Source: CAXTPV01 sp964249405
Lineage (GTDB): Bacteria > Pseudomonadota > Alphaproteobacteria > Acetobacterales > Acetobacteraceae
Length of the DNA: 31,994 nt
Assembly (NCBI GenBank): GCA_964249405.1
Contig: CAXUBX010000035.1
Coordinates: 1 to 31,994 of the forward strand
Direction of reading: 5' to 3'
Shown here: positions 7,683 through 15,404 of the stretch, one piece after another
How the letters are laid out: every line of letters starts with the position of its first letter
How positions within the stretch are numbered: position 1 is the first letter of the stretch
Program-made: the position numbers and the translations under genes
The notes under the pieces: generated by a model
Seen by the model: the letters and a program-made list of their open reading frames with translations, nothing else
What the model was told of the DNA's origin: nothing
Databases searched by the model: none

Positions 7683-8912
7683 TTACAGGCTGCCGCCACG
7701 CCGCCCCACCGCGGCGCCGAGCCGGAGCCGGAGCGCCTGCAGCCGGATGAACCCCGCCGCGTCACGCTGGTCGTAGGCGCCGCGATCGTCCTCGAACGTC
7801 ACCACCCGGCTGTCGTAGAGGCTCGACGGACTTTCCCGTCCGATCACCGTCGCGTTGCCCTTGTAGAGCTTGACGCGAACCCGGCCGCTCACCGAGCGCT
7901 GGCTCTCGTCGATCAGCGCCTGCAGCATGCGCCGCTCGGGGCTGAACCAGAACCCGTTGTAGATCAGCTCGGCATAGCGCGGCATCTGGCTGTCCTTCAG
8001 ATGCGCCGCCTCGCGATCGAGCGTGATGCTCTCGATCCCCCGATGCGCCGCCAGCAGGATCGTCCCGCCCGGCGTCTCGTAGATCCCCCTCGACTTCATC
8101 CCGACGAACCGGTTCTCGACCAGGTCGAGCCGCCCGATCCCGTTCCGCCGCCCGAGCTCGTTCAGCCTCGTGAGCAGGGCGGCCGGCGACAGCGCCTCGC
8201 CGTCGACCCCGACCGGGTCGCCGCGCTCGAAATCGATCGTGATGATCTCGGGACGGTCGGGCGCGTCCTCCGGGCTGATCGTCCGCTGGAAGACGTATTC
8301 CTCGGCCTCCAGCGCCGGGTCCTCGAGCACCTTGCCTTCGGACGAGGAATGCAGCAGGTTCGCATCCACGCTGAATGGGCTCTCGCCGCGCTTGTCGCGC
8401 GTGACCGGGATCTGGTGCGCATCGGCGAACTCGAGCAGCCGCTCCCGCGAGGTGAGGTCCCATTCCCGCCAGGGCGCGATCACCGTCACGTCCGGCTTCA
8501 GGGCGTAGTAGGCGAGCTCGAAACGGACCTGGTCGTTCCCCTTTCCGGTCGCTCCGTGCGCCACCGCGTCGGCGCCGACCTGTTCGGCGATCGCGATCTG
8601 CCGCTCGGCGATCAGCGGTCGCGCGATCGAGGTGCCGAGCAGATACTGTCCCTCGTAGAGCGCGTTGGCCCGGAACATCGGGAACACGTAATCCCGCACG
8701 AAGGTCTCGCGGAGGTCCTCGACGAAGATCTCCCGCACGCCCATGTCGGCGGCCTTGCGACGCGCCGGCTCCAACTCCTCGCCCTGGCCGAGATCGGCGG
8801 TGAACGTCACCACCTCGCAGCCGTAGGTTTCGCGGAGCCAGCGCAGGATCACGCTGGTGTCGAGCCCGCCCGAATAGGCGAGCACGACCTTCCTCACCGC
8901 CTTCGTCGCCAT
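7683..8912 (-). CDS. argG: Argininosuccinate synthase
   Basis: 409 residues, normal length for the enzyme that joins citrulline and aspartate with ATP in arginine synthesis in the cytoplasm. The N-terminal ATP-pyrophosphatase P-loop reads LAYSGGLDTSVILRWL at about residues 11-26. Further signatures are YLLGTSIARPLIAERQ, the AHGATGKGNDQVRFE block that contacts citrulline and aspartate, and SPFSVDANLLHSSSEGKVLE. The ATG at 8912 has GGGAGGA six bases upstream. That ribosome site overlaps the rlmN stop codon, and only 12 bp separate the two genes, so they are co-transcribed and probably coupled. It is the last gene of the operon, followed by paired hairpins. Confidence 0.98.
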   Translation of the reverse strand: MATKAVRKVVLAYSGGLDTSVILRWLRETYGCEVVTFTADLGQGEELEPARRKAADMGVREIFVEDLRETFVRDYVFPMFRANALYEGQYLLGTSIARPLIAERQIAIAEQVGADAVAHGATGKGNDQVRFELAYYALKPDVTVIAPWREWDLTSRERLLEFADAHQIPVTRDKRGESPFSVDANLLHSSSEGKVLEDPALEAEEYVFQRTISPEDAPDRPEIITIDFERGDPVGVDGEALSPAALLTRLNELGRRNGIGRLDLVENRFVGMKSRGIYETPGGTILLAAHRGIESITLDREAAHLKDSQMPRYAELIYNGFWFSPERRMLQALIDESQRSVSGRVRVKLYKGNATVIGRESPSSLYDSRVVTFEDDRGAYDQRDAAGFIRLQALRLRLGAAVGRRGGSL

Positions 8913-8924
8913 CGCCCGTCCTCC

Positions 8925-10169
8925 CTAGTCGCGTCGGCTCTCGGTCCGGAGCTGCCCGCAGGCGGCGAGGATGTCGCGCCCGCGCGGGGTCCGGACCGGC
9001 GACGCGAATCCCGCATCCATCACGATCCGCGAGAACGACTGCAGCCGCGCGTTCGTGCTCGGCTCGTAGGTGCTGCCCGGCCACGGATTGAACGGGATCA
9101 GGTTCACCTTGGCAGGCAGGCCCGCGATCAGCCGGACCAGGGCCCGTGCCTCGGCGTCGCTGTCGTTGATCCCGCGCAGCATCACGTATTCGAAGGTGAT
9201 CCGTCGCGCGTTCGACGAGCCGGGATACCGGCGGCACGCCGCGATCAGTTCCGCGATGTCGTATTTCCTGTTGAGCGGCACCAGCTCGTCGCGCAGATCA
9301 TCGCTGACCGCGTGCAGCGAGATCGCGAGATTGACCCCGAGTTCGGCGCCGCAGCGGTCCATCAGCGGCACCACGCCGGAGGTCGAGAGCGTGATCCGCC
9401 GGCGCGACAGCCCGATCCCCTCGCCGTCCATCACGATCCGCATCGCCGCCGCCACGTTCTCGTAGTTGTAGAGCGGCTCGCCCATTCCCATCAGCACGAT
9501 CGTCGACAGCAGCCGCGGCGTCTCGCTTCGGGGCCCGCATCCGGGGGCGCCGGCGCGATGGTTGCCCGCGGACGGCCAGTCGCCATAGTTGTCGCGCACC
9601 GCCATGAACTGTCCGACGATCTCGGCGGGACCGAGATTGCGGAGCAGCCGTTGCGTTCCCGTGTGGCAGAACCGGCAGGACAGCGTGCAGCCGACCTGAG
9701 ACGAGATGCAGACCGCGCCGCGGTCCTCCTGCCGGTCCGGGATGTAGACCGTCTCGGCCTCGTTGCCGTCGCGGAAGCGGAACAGGAACTTCCGCGTCTC
9801 GTCCGTGCTGGTCTGCACGGCCGCCGCCTCCGGCCGGCCGATCACGAAGCGCTCCGCAAGCTTCTCCTGGAGCCCGCGGCCGATCGTGGTCATCCGGTCG
9901 AACGAGGCGACACCCTGGTTGTAGATCCAGTGCCAGATCTGCTTGGCGCGGAACGGCGCCTCGCCGGCCTCGGCCAGCACGGCTGCGAGCTCGCTCCGCG
10001 TCAGCCCGACGAGATCGCGCCGCCCGTCGGCCAGCGTCGGCGGCGGCGGCGCGAACAGCGCGGCCTTGGCGAGGATCCGGGACGCCTCGCGACCGTCGAG
10101 CCCGGGTGGCAGTCCGCCCTCGGCCGGGCGGGACCCGATCGGCGTCTCGGCGGTGGACCCGTCAGGCAC
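8925..10169 (-). CDS. rlmN: 23S rRNA/tRNA adenine C2-methyltransferase RlmN
   Basis: 414 residues. The radical-SAM cluster motif C-TLS-C-RF-C occupies residues 161, 165 and 168. The two functional cysteines are also present: C154 in VCISSQVG and C404 in LAACGQL near the C-terminus, the methyl-carrying position. RlmN methylates C2 of A2503 in 23S rRNA and A37 of some tRNAs. The start is a GTG at 10169 that overlaps the end of the upstream IalB-like gene by 8 bp. An insertion of roughly 15-18 residues (about 196-214, rich in Gly, Pro and Arg) sits between the DNYGDWPS segment and the conserved IVLMGMGEPLYN. Most alphaproteobacterial homologues have a shorter loop there. Confidence 0.97.
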   Translation of the reverse strand: MPDGSTAETPIGSRPAEGGLPPGLDGREASRILAKAALFAPPPPTLADGRRDLVGLTRSELAAVLAEAGEAPFRAKQIWHWIYNQGVASFDRMTTIGRGLQEKLAERFVIGRPEAAAVQTSTDETRKFLFRFRDGNEAETVYIPDRQEDRGAVCISSQVGCTLSCRFCHTGTQRLLRNLGPAEIVGQFMAVRDNYGDWPSAGNHRAGAPGCGPRSETPRLLSTIVLMGMGEPLYNYENVAAAMRIVMDGEGIGLSRRRITLSTSGVVPLMDRCGAELGVNLAISLHAVSDDLRDELVPLNRKYDIAELIAACRRYPGSSNARRITFEYVMLRGINDSDAEARALVRLIAGLPAKVNLIPFNPWPGSTYEPSTNARLQSFSRIVMDAGFASPVRTPRGRDILAACGQLRTESRRD

Positions 10170-10737
10170 GCGAGGGGCAGGCCTTCTGGATCGCGTGGTG
10201 GGCGGCCTGGAACCCGTCGAGACTGAACACGTCGGTCACCACGTGGCCGCGCGGTGCCGGCGATCGGGCAACCGCGCGATCCGCCGCGTCGAACGCCCGC
10301 ATCGCGCCGGCGCCGGAACGCGCGAAGGCCGAGCGGTCGCCGGTGTAGAAGCGGAGATGCGCCGTCCCCGCGGTCACCGTGACGTCCGACCCTTGCGGGT
10401 ATCGGAAGCCGGCGCTGAGCGCCACCGCGTCGCGCGGCGCGCCTTCGCGCTCGGTCACGCTGAGCACGACGTCGCCCCGGCCAGGAAGATGCGGGGTCGA
10501 GGTCAGGCTTCTCGTGTAGGCGTAACACACCAGTCGCCCGGCGGCCCGATGGGTCACCGCGCGCCAGGATCCGAACACCCCGACCAGCGTCGGCGCGACG
10601 ATGCCTCGCGTCGTGGGAGATCCTGGGACTCGCGTCGCGGCTGAACCTCGCGGCGAGGCGAGCGCCAGCGCCGCGACGACCAGCGCGGCGCCGCACCAGA
10701 GCGGGATCGAGCCCGGGACCAGGAAGTCGCGCAACAT
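10162..10737 (-). CDS. Invasion-associated locus B (IalB)-like exported protein
   Basis: 191 residues from the ATG at 10737. The first 35 residues include a hydrophobic run (LWCGAALVVAALALASP) ending in a Ser/Ala-rich cleavage region, consistent with export. The body follows the IalB family: GSWRAVTHRAAGRLVCYAYTR, a VVLSVTEREGAP strand, then FRYPQGSDVTVTAG and a final DGFQAAHHAIQKAC segment. The family was named from Bartonella invasion, but most members are periplasmic proteins of unknown role. The stop overlaps the rlmN GTG (sequence GTGCCTGA across the junction), making it the first gene of an ialB-like/rlmN/argG operon. No clear Shine-Dalgarno precedes this start, so the start is less certain than the family. 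Confidence 0.82.
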   Translation of the reverse strand: MLRDFLVPGSIPLWCGAALVVAALALASPRGSAATRVPGSPTTRGIVAPTLVGVFGSWRAVTHRAAGRLVCYAYTRSLTSTPHLPGRGDVVLSVTEREGAPRDAVALSAGFRYPQGSDVTVTAGTAHLRFYTGDRSAFARSGAGAMRAFDAADRAVARSPAPRGHVVTDVFSLDGFQAAHHAIQKACPSRA

Positions 10738-10839
10738 CGCGCACACATACGGATCGTCGGCCGCGACAACAACCGAGCGCCGCCCTCGGAGGCCGCTGCC
10801 GTCACGTTTGCGAGAGAGGACGCGTGAGGGCGCGTCGCC

Positions 10840-10869
10840 TTGTCCCGTCGGGGCGGCAATTCCTTTATT
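10840..10869 (+). promoter_or_regulatory. Sigma70-like promoter next to the 10881 start
   Basis: TTGTCC (10840-10845) and TTTATT (10864-10869) are separated by 18 bp in an otherwise GC-rich stretch. A transcript would begin near 10876, leaving a leader of only a few bases before the ATG at 10881. This supports the inner start over the GTG at 10824. Confidence 0.4.
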
Positions 10870-10880
10870 GGGACATGCAC

Positions 10881-12095
10881 ATGATTGATCGCAACGCCGA
10901 CCTTGATGCCTTCGTCGATCTGGTCGGCCACGATGCGTGGCAGGCCAGGATCGACGCGATCGTGCAGTCCCAGCCGTTGCCCGGCATGCGGCAGAGCCTC
11001 TCCGGCCGGGATGTGCTGCAGCGGCACGCGGTCGAGATCGCGATCGAGCGGCACCGGCGGCGCTCGGCCCGGCCGCTTCAGGTGGTCGACGCCAGGATCG
11101 TCTCGCTGGCCACCGAGGCGTTGCGGCTTCATGCCGGCCTCGCGCCCGCCGGGCGTCGCCGGTTCGAGGAGCGCCTGGAGGCGGCCATGCTGCGCGGCCA
11201 GTCGCTGACCGGGCTGTTCCACCTTCTCCGCACCGCGTTCCTGCAGCGAAGCCGCGGCCACGAGGTCGGCTTCGCCGGCCTGGCCGACGGCGCACCCTTC
11301 GATCTCGTGGTCTCGCGTGACGGCGCGCGGGCGGAGATCGCCTGCGACACCGTCTCGGCGGAAGCGGGGCGCGGCGTCCATCAGGGCGCCTGGTCCCGGT
11401 TCGTCGATCTCGTCAACCCCGACCTTCGGACCTGGCTTGGCGCGCATCCCGGGCGCTACCTGCTGAAGATGACGCTGCCGGCCGGGCTGCGGGTGCCCGG
11501 CGACGGCACGACCGAAGCGTCCTCGGAACTCGCCTCACTCCGGAGCCGGATCACCGACATGCTCGCCGCGCGCCGTCGCGTCGCCCAGGACGAGCGCGCG
11601 GTGATGCGGCTCGACCCTCTGGTCGTCGACATGTCGAGGCCCGTCGAGCCCGGCGTGATCTCCATGCTCCGCGACCAGTTCGGGCCCGAGACCCAGCTTT
11701 CGGTCACCGTGTGCGGAAGCGGCGTCTTCGCGATGGCCGCTCACGCCGGCGGCGACAACGACGTCCCGGCGGCGGTGCGCCGCCGGATGGCGGAGATCGC
11801 CGGCTCGCGGCTCACCGGCACGGTTCCCGGCATCCTCGCGATGTTCGTCGAGGATATCGGGCTCGCCGAATGGCGTCGGCTTGGGCGGGAGATGTCGCTG
11901 GAGGGCGAGACGAGGCAGTTCCTGACCACGGCGGCCGCGCGGCACGTGGTTACGGTCGCCTGCACCTCGCGCCACGAGCTTTTCGATCCGAACGACGAAG
12001 GCCGGGAATACAGGTTCCGCAACGCCTCCCACCGGAGGCAGCCGGGTGCCGATCCGCTCGGCTCGTCGACCAGTTCGGCCTGCTGGAGCGGGTGA
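10881..12095 (+). CDS. Conserved-looking hypothetical protein, family not recognised
   Basis: 404 residues from the ATG at 10881; an ATG at 10875 and a GTG at 10824 (with GAGAGAGGA upstream) are alternatives. The protein is soluble, Arg/Ala-rich and has no signal peptide or membrane segment. The N-terminal third is helical. Around residues 120-165 a block reads GQSLTGLFHLLRTAFLQRSR, then PFDLVVSRDGARAEIACDTV, with a spacing that faintly recalls a PD-(D/E)XK nuclease core, but the Lys is absent, so I do not assign that fold. Codon use matches the neighbours, arguing for a resident gene. The last 15-20 residues turn Ser-rich, while a neighbouring frame there has stronger G/C third positions, so an indel is possible. 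Function unknown. Confidence 0.75.
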   Translation: MIDRNADLDAFVDLVGHDAWQARIDAIVQSQPLPGMRQSLSGRDVLQRHAVEIAIERHRRRSARPLQVVDARIVSLATEALRLHAGLAPAGRRRFEERLEAAMLRGQSLTGLFHLLRTAFLQRSRGHEVGFAGLADGAPFDLVVSRDGARAEIACDTVSAEAGRGVHQGAWSRFVDLVNPDLRTWLGAHPGRYLLKMTLPAGLRVPGDGTTEASSELASLRSRITDMLAARRRVAQDERAVMRLDPLVVDMSRPVEPGVISMLRDQFGPETQLSVTVCGSGVFAMAAHAGGDNDVPAAVRRRMAEIAGSRLTGTVPGILAMFVEDIGLAEWRRLGREMSLEGETRQFLTTAAARHVVTVACTSRHELFDPNDEGREYRFRNASHRRQPGADPLGSSTSSACWSG

Positions 12096-12232
12096 GGGGT
12101 CGCTCGGACACGGCGGGGAAGCGGGTATCCAGCAATCGGGCACCGGGGCGCGCGCTGCTGCCATCTTTCGGCTCGTTTTCAGGTCGAGGCTGCGACGATC
12201 AAACCGCGACGCGAGACCGGATCGGAGGCGCC

Positions 12233-12409
12233 ATGACGGAACGGGATTTCGAGACCAAGCTCGACGAGCTGGACCGGTTGCTCAACGACCCGGACGCGCC
12301 GATGCACCCGGCACGGGTATGGGCGCTCCTCTCCGAGGTCGCAGCCCGGGATGCCGTCGATCTTGCACCTCTCGCGTCGAGGTCCGACAAAGCCGGTCTC
12401 GGCGCCTGA
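12233..12409 (+). CDS. Small acidic hypothetical protein
   Basis: 58 residues starting at an ATG with GGAGG five bases upstream, a strong ribosome site. It is highly charged and predicted helical: an N-terminal amphipathic stretch reading DFETKLDELDRLLNDPD is followed by HPARVWALLSEVAARDA. No signal peptide, membrane segment or metal-binding cysteines are present. It lies 28 bp upstream of the Gln-rich protein on the same strand, so the two are probably co-transcribed. I do not recognise the family and give no function. Confidence 0.65.
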   Translation: MTERDFETKLDELDRLLNDPDAPMHPARVWALLSEVAARDAVDLAPLASRSDKAGLGA

Positions 12410-12437
12410 CCGGCGCCCCTCTGAGGGATCCTCCGCC

Positions 12438-12902
12438 ATGGACGTCCAGACCATCGACCAGCAATACGGCGAACTGCAGTCGCAGGCTCAGGTCACCATC
12501 CAGCAGCTCCAGACCCTCGGCGGCAAGCTGCAGGCCGCCGCCCAGAACGGCGACCAGCAGGCGCGCGAATGGCTGCTCGATCTCCGTGAGCTCGCCCTGT
12601 CGTTCCGCGCCGAGCAGGACCACACCAGCGCGCTGCTGCAGTCGATCCACGGTCTGGTCGCGACCGGCGCCGGAATGCAGCCTCAGGCATCGGGAGGCGG
12701 CTGGGGTCAGTCGCCTTCCCAGCAGGCGCCTTACATGCAGCAGCCGCAACCGGGCTACGCGCCGCAGCCCGGTTACGGTCAGTCGCAGCCGGCCCAGGGC
12801 GGCGGGCTGTTCGGCGGCTTCCTCAATTCCGGCCTCGGGCGCGCGGTCGCGATGGGCGCCGGTTTCGGGATCGGCGACGACATCATCAAGGACATCTTCT
12901 GA
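12438..12902 (+). CDS. Gln/Pro/Gly-rich protein with coiled-coil N-terminus
   Basis: 154 residues. The N-terminal half (about 1-75) is a Gln-rich amphipathic helix, likely coiled coil (LQSQAQVTIQQLQTLGGKLQ). Residues about 80-120 are low-complexity, with several QPGYG-type repeats. The C-terminus (about 120-154) is a Gly-rich hydrophobic helix followed by GIGDDIIKDIF, reminiscent of Gly-rich tails in DUF2076-type proteins, though I would not place it there firmly. A GAGGGA ribosome site lies upstream. It follows the 58-residue gene and converges with tlyA, 5 bp apart. It may self-associate or sit at the membrane; the function is unknown. Confidence 0.75.
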   Translation: MDVQTIDQQYGELQSQAQVTIQQLQTLGGKLQAAAQNGDQQAREWLLDLRELALSFRAEQDHTSALLQSIHGLVATGAGMQPQASGGGWGQSPSQQAPYMQQPQPGYAPQPGYGQSQPAQGGGLFGGFLNSGLGRAVAMGAGFGIGDDIIKDIF

Positions 12903-12907
12903 GCCGG

Positions 12908-13669
12908 TCAGCGCGGCTCCCGGACCGCCCCGAGCAGGAACTCGCGGTTCCCCTCGGGGCCGGTGAGCGGGCTCGGTTCGATGCCGAGCACCCGCCACCC
13001 CCGAAGACCCGACCACCACAGCGCGATGCCGTCGCAGACCCGCTGATGCACCGCCGGATCGCGGACCACGCCCTTCGGCGCGTCGGCCGGTCCCGCCTCG
13101 AACTGCGGCTTGATCAGCGCCACCGCGAACGCATCCTGTGACACCAGCGCGAGCGCCGCCGGCAGCAGCGTCCGCAGCCCGATGAAGCTCGCATCGCAGA
13201 CCAGGGCGCCGATCCGGCCGGCATCGTCGCCGAGCACCCCCGGTTGAAGATGGCGGGCGTTGACGCGCTCGTGCACGACCACCCGCGGGTCGGAGCGGAG
13301 CTTCCAGGCGAGCTGGCCGTGGCCGACATCGACCGCATGGACACGCGCGGCACCACGCGCGAGCAGGACATCGGTGAAGCCCCCGGTCGAGGCGCCGATG
13401 TCGAGACACGTTCTGCCGTCCGGGGCGAACCCGAAATGATCGAGCCCGTGCGCGAGCTTGAGGCCGCCGCGGGACACGTAGGGATGGTCCTGACCCTTGA
13501 GCGAGAGCGCGGCGTCGTCGCGGAGAAGTTCGCCGGCCTTGCCGATCCGCCGGTTGCCGCTCCAGGCCTGCCCCGCGAGGATCAGGGCGGTGGCGCGCGT
13601 GCGGCTGTCGACCAGGCCACGGTCGACGAGAAGCTGGTCGGCCCTCCGGCGCCCCGGCTTCGCGGTCAG
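12908..13669 (-). CDS. tlyA: TlyA-family rRNA 2'-O-methyltransferase (non-canonical start)
   Basis: The C-terminal methyltransferase is unmistakable: YVSRGGLKLAHGL, the SAM motif CLDIGASTGGFTDVLL, HAVDVGHGQLAWKL and ALIKPQFEAG. The N-terminal S4 RNA-binding domain also lies in frame (RRRADQLLVDRGLVDSRTRA), then LAGQAW. However, between the S4 domain and an in-frame TGA further upstream there is no ATG, GTG or TTG. The first usable codon is a CTG at 13669, giving 253 aa, the usual TlyA length. That CTG overlaps an upstream TGA as CTGA, mirroring the GTGA couplings elsewhere in this window. The next GTG (13477) would delete the S4 domain. TlyA methylates ribosomal RNA cytidines. The family is certain; the start is inferred. 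Confidence 0.88.
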   Translation of the reverse strand: MTAKPGRRRADQLLVDRGLVDSRTRATALILAGQAWSGNRRIGKAGELLRDDAALSLKGQDHPYVSRGGLKLAHGLDHFGFAPDGRTCLDIGASTGGFTDVLLARGAARVHAVDVGHGQLAWKLRSDPRVVVHERVNARHLQPGVLGDDAGRIGALVCDASFIGLRTLLPAALALVSQDAFAVALIKPQFEAGPADAPKGVVRDPAVHQRVCDGIALWWSGLRGWRVLGIEPSPLTGPEGNREFLLGAVREPR

Positions 13670-13740
13670 GCGCCGGACGCCCTTCCGAGGTGCTGGATCA
13701 CGGCCGCGCCATAGCCTCCCGCGTCACCACCGTCAGCTCC
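13666..13740 (-). pseudogene. Possible remnant of dxs between ispA and tlyA
   Basis: Between the ispA stop and tlyA, one frame reads ELTVVTREA (13739 down to 13713) and a second frame reads GGYGAAVIQHLGRASGA then stop (13719 down to 13666). Together they resemble the Dxs segment whose general form is LVTVEEGA-x-GGFGAAVLQHL. In many alphaproteobacteria dxs lies exactly here (xseB-ispA-dxs-tlyA). No complete dxs is present. The match is short and frame-broken, so chance cannot be excluded. Confidence 0.35.
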
Positions 13741-14710
13741 GGCGCTCGACGGTGAACCGCGCCAGCGCGCGAAGCCGGTCGGCCTCCGGCCCGAACCCGG
13801 CAAGATGGCCGGCGGCCTGGTCGGCAAGCGTGCGCGCCTGTGCCGCCGCCCGCTCGACGCCGAGCAGCGAGACGAAGGTCGCCTTGCCGCTCGCCTCGTC
13901 CTTGCCGGCCGTCTTGCCCAGCTGGTCCGCGCTCGCGGTGGCGTCGAGCACGTCGTCGGCGACCTGGAAGGCGCTGCCGAGGTCGCGACCGAAGGCCGCG
14001 ATCGCGGAGCGGACCGGCGGCGGCGCGCGGCCGAGGATGGCCCCGGCCTCGGCGCTGTATCCGATCAACCGCCCGGTCTTGAGCGCGTGAAGACGAGCGA
14101 CCTCGTCGATGCCGACCACCTCGCCGTGGGCCCGAGCCCGCTCGGCCTCGATGTCGACCGTCTGGCCGGCCACCATGCCGCGCGCGCCGGCGGCGGACGC
14201 GAAGGCGGCGACGAGCTCGATCCGGGCCGCAGGGTCCGGATGGGTTGCGGGGTCGGCGAGCACCTCGAAGGCACGGCATTGCAGGGCGTCGCCGGCGAGG
14301 ATCGCGGTCGCCTCGTCGAAGCGCCGGTGGCAGGAGGGCTGGCCGCGACGGAGATCGTCGTCGTCCATCGCGGGAAGATCGTCATGGACGAGCGAATAGG
14401 CGTGGAGCATCTCGATCGAGGCGGCGACCCGGATCGCCGCGGGCGGCGAGACGGCGAACAGCGAGGCGACCTCGATCGCCAGGAACGCGCGCATCCGCTT
14501 GCCGCCGTTGAGCGTCGCGTAGCGCATCGCGTCGATCAGCCGCGCCTCGCGCCCCTCGACCGGCGCCAGCAGCTCGTCGAGGCAGGCTTCGGTCTCCACC
14601 GCCCGTGCCGCCAGCGCCTCGCGGAGCCGGCCTGCCTCCGGCCCGTCGAGCCATGGGAGCGTGTCGGGGGGCCTCGTTCCGATGGAACAGGTCATCATGG
14701 TGTCGGCCAT
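13733..14710 (-). CDS. ispA: Polyprenyl (farnesyl/geranyl) diphosphate synthase
   Basis: 325 residues, a full-length trans-isoprenyl diphosphate synthase condensing IPP with allylic diphosphates in the cytoplasm. The first aspartate-rich motif is D110-D111-LPAM-D116, embedded in HAYSLVHDDLPAMDDDDLRR. The second is DDVLD at 252-256, preceded by LGSAFQVA. GGKRMRAFL at about 69-77 provides the IPP-binding basic residues. The length of the DDLPAMD insert is the bacterial (type II) farnesyl-synthase pattern. The ATG at 14710 lies 5 bp after the xseB stop, and further ATGs at codons 5 and 6 are possible. The gene belongs to the tusA-xseB-ispA-tlyA run. The usual partner dxs is missing from this cluster. 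Confidence 0.95.
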   Translation of the reverse strand: MADTMMTCSIGTRPPDTLPWLDGPEAGRLREALAARAVETEACLDELLAPVEGREARLIDAMRYATLNGGKRMRAFLAIEVASLFAVSPPAAIRVAASIEMLHAYSLVHDDLPAMDDDDLRRGQPSCHRRFDEATAILAGDALQCRAFEVLADPATHPDPAARIELVAAFASAAGARGMVAGQTVDIEAERARAHGEVVGIDEVARLHALKTGRLIGYSAEAGAILGRAPPPVRSAIAAFGRDLGSAFQVADDVLDATASADQLGKTAGKDEASGKATFVSLLGVERAAAQARTLADQAAGHLAGFGPEADRLRALARFTVERRS

Positions 14711-14715
14711 GCTCG

Positions 14716-15003
14716 TCAGACCTTCTCGGCGGTGGCGAGCGTCTGCGTGCCGAGCGTGCCGTCGTCACGTTCGACGATCGCGGCCACGCGCGCCTCGGCT
14801 TCCGCGAGCTTCGCTTCGCAATGCCTTCGGAGTGCCGCTCCGCGTTCGTAGCAGGAAATCGCGTCCTCCAGCTTCTGCTGGCCGCCCTCCAGACCGCGCA
14901 CGATCCGCTCGAGCTCGCCGAGCGCCTCCTCGAACGACATCGATCCGAGGTCGGGGGCCGACCGCGACGCGACATCGGAACTGTTGCTGGGCTCGTTCGC
15001 CAC
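14716..15003 (-). CDS. xseB: Exodeoxyribonuclease VII small subunit
   Basis: 95 residues starting at a GTG with AAGGAG eight bases upstream. The family core is complete: SFEEALGELERIVRGLEGGQ, then KLEDAISCYERGAALRRHCE and a helical tail AKLAEAEARV. XseB is the small helical subunit of exonuclease VII, several copies of which decorate the XseA large subunit in single-strand DNA degradation. xseA is not in this window. The stop lies 5 bp before the ispA ATG, consistent with the common alphaproteobacterial xseB-ispA pairing. The N-terminal 20 residues are Ser/Asn-rich and probably disordered. Confidence 0.95.
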   Translation of the reverse strand: MANEPSNSSDVASRSAPDLGSMSFEEALGELERIVRGLEGGQQKLEDAISCYERGAALRRHCEAKLAEAEARVAAIVERDDGTLGTQTLATAEKV

Positions 15004-15065
15004 GCGGTCGGCTCCTTCGTTCCGCCACCCAGGTCTAGACCCTCTCGCGTCGCGAGCCAAAGCGG

Positions 15066-15311
15066 TCACGAGGGCGCCTCGTCGATGCGCCGGCGGATGA
15101 CGAACGAGAACACCCCGCCCGCCTCTTCCGAGAAGCCCGTGAGCTCGTGTCCGGTCTCGCGGCAGAAGGCACGGACGTCGGGCACCGACGCCCGGTCGGT
15201 GGTCAGCAGCCGCAACCTGGCCCCGCCCTCCATCGACCGCAGCGCCCGGTTGAGCCGAAGCACCGGTAACGGGCAGGCCAGCCCCTTCGCGTCGAGCACG
15301 GTCTCCGTCAT
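15066..15311 (-). CDS. tusA: TusA/SirA-like sulfurtransferase
   Basis: 81 residues, the family's normal size. The defining motif LDAKGLACPLPVLRLNRAL carries the C-P-x-P active-site cysteine (Cys13), followed by a two-layer alpha/beta fold ending in a FSFVIRRR strand. TusA-type proteins hand persulfide sulfur between partners in tRNA thiolation, molybdenum-cofactor or sulfur metabolism. Which role applies here is not visible. It lies 62 bp upstream of xseB on the same strand and is probably the first gene of the tusA-xseB-ispA-tlyA unit. A divergent promoter region separates it from the ROK kinase. Confidence 0.9.
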   Translation of the reverse strand: MTETVLDAKGLACPLPVLRLNRALRSMEGGARLRLLTTDRASVPDVRAFCRETGHELTGFSEEAGGVFSFVIRRRIDEAPS

Positions 15312-15404
15312 GAGGTCGTGCGATGGCGGAGACCGGTGCGTGATGCAAGCCCTGCCGAGTCCGGAGTGGCCCCAAGCGAAACCTCCTGCTTGAAATAGCC
15401 TAGC

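Noticed and set aside
7762..9237. A long minus-strand frame overlapping argG and rlmN
   Set aside because: Frame-shifted copy of the argG region. The argG frame carries all the conserved motifs.
6198..10226. A 1342-codon open frame on the plus strand opposite the PNGase A homologue, argG and rlmN
   Set aside because: The composition is Arg/His/Pro-rich and it is antisense to well-identified genes. No domain is visible.
10881..12095. PD-(D/E)XK nuclease assignment for the unknown 404-residue protein
   Set aside because: The candidate E-x-K position reads EIAC, so the catalytic Lys is missing, and no other motif supports it.
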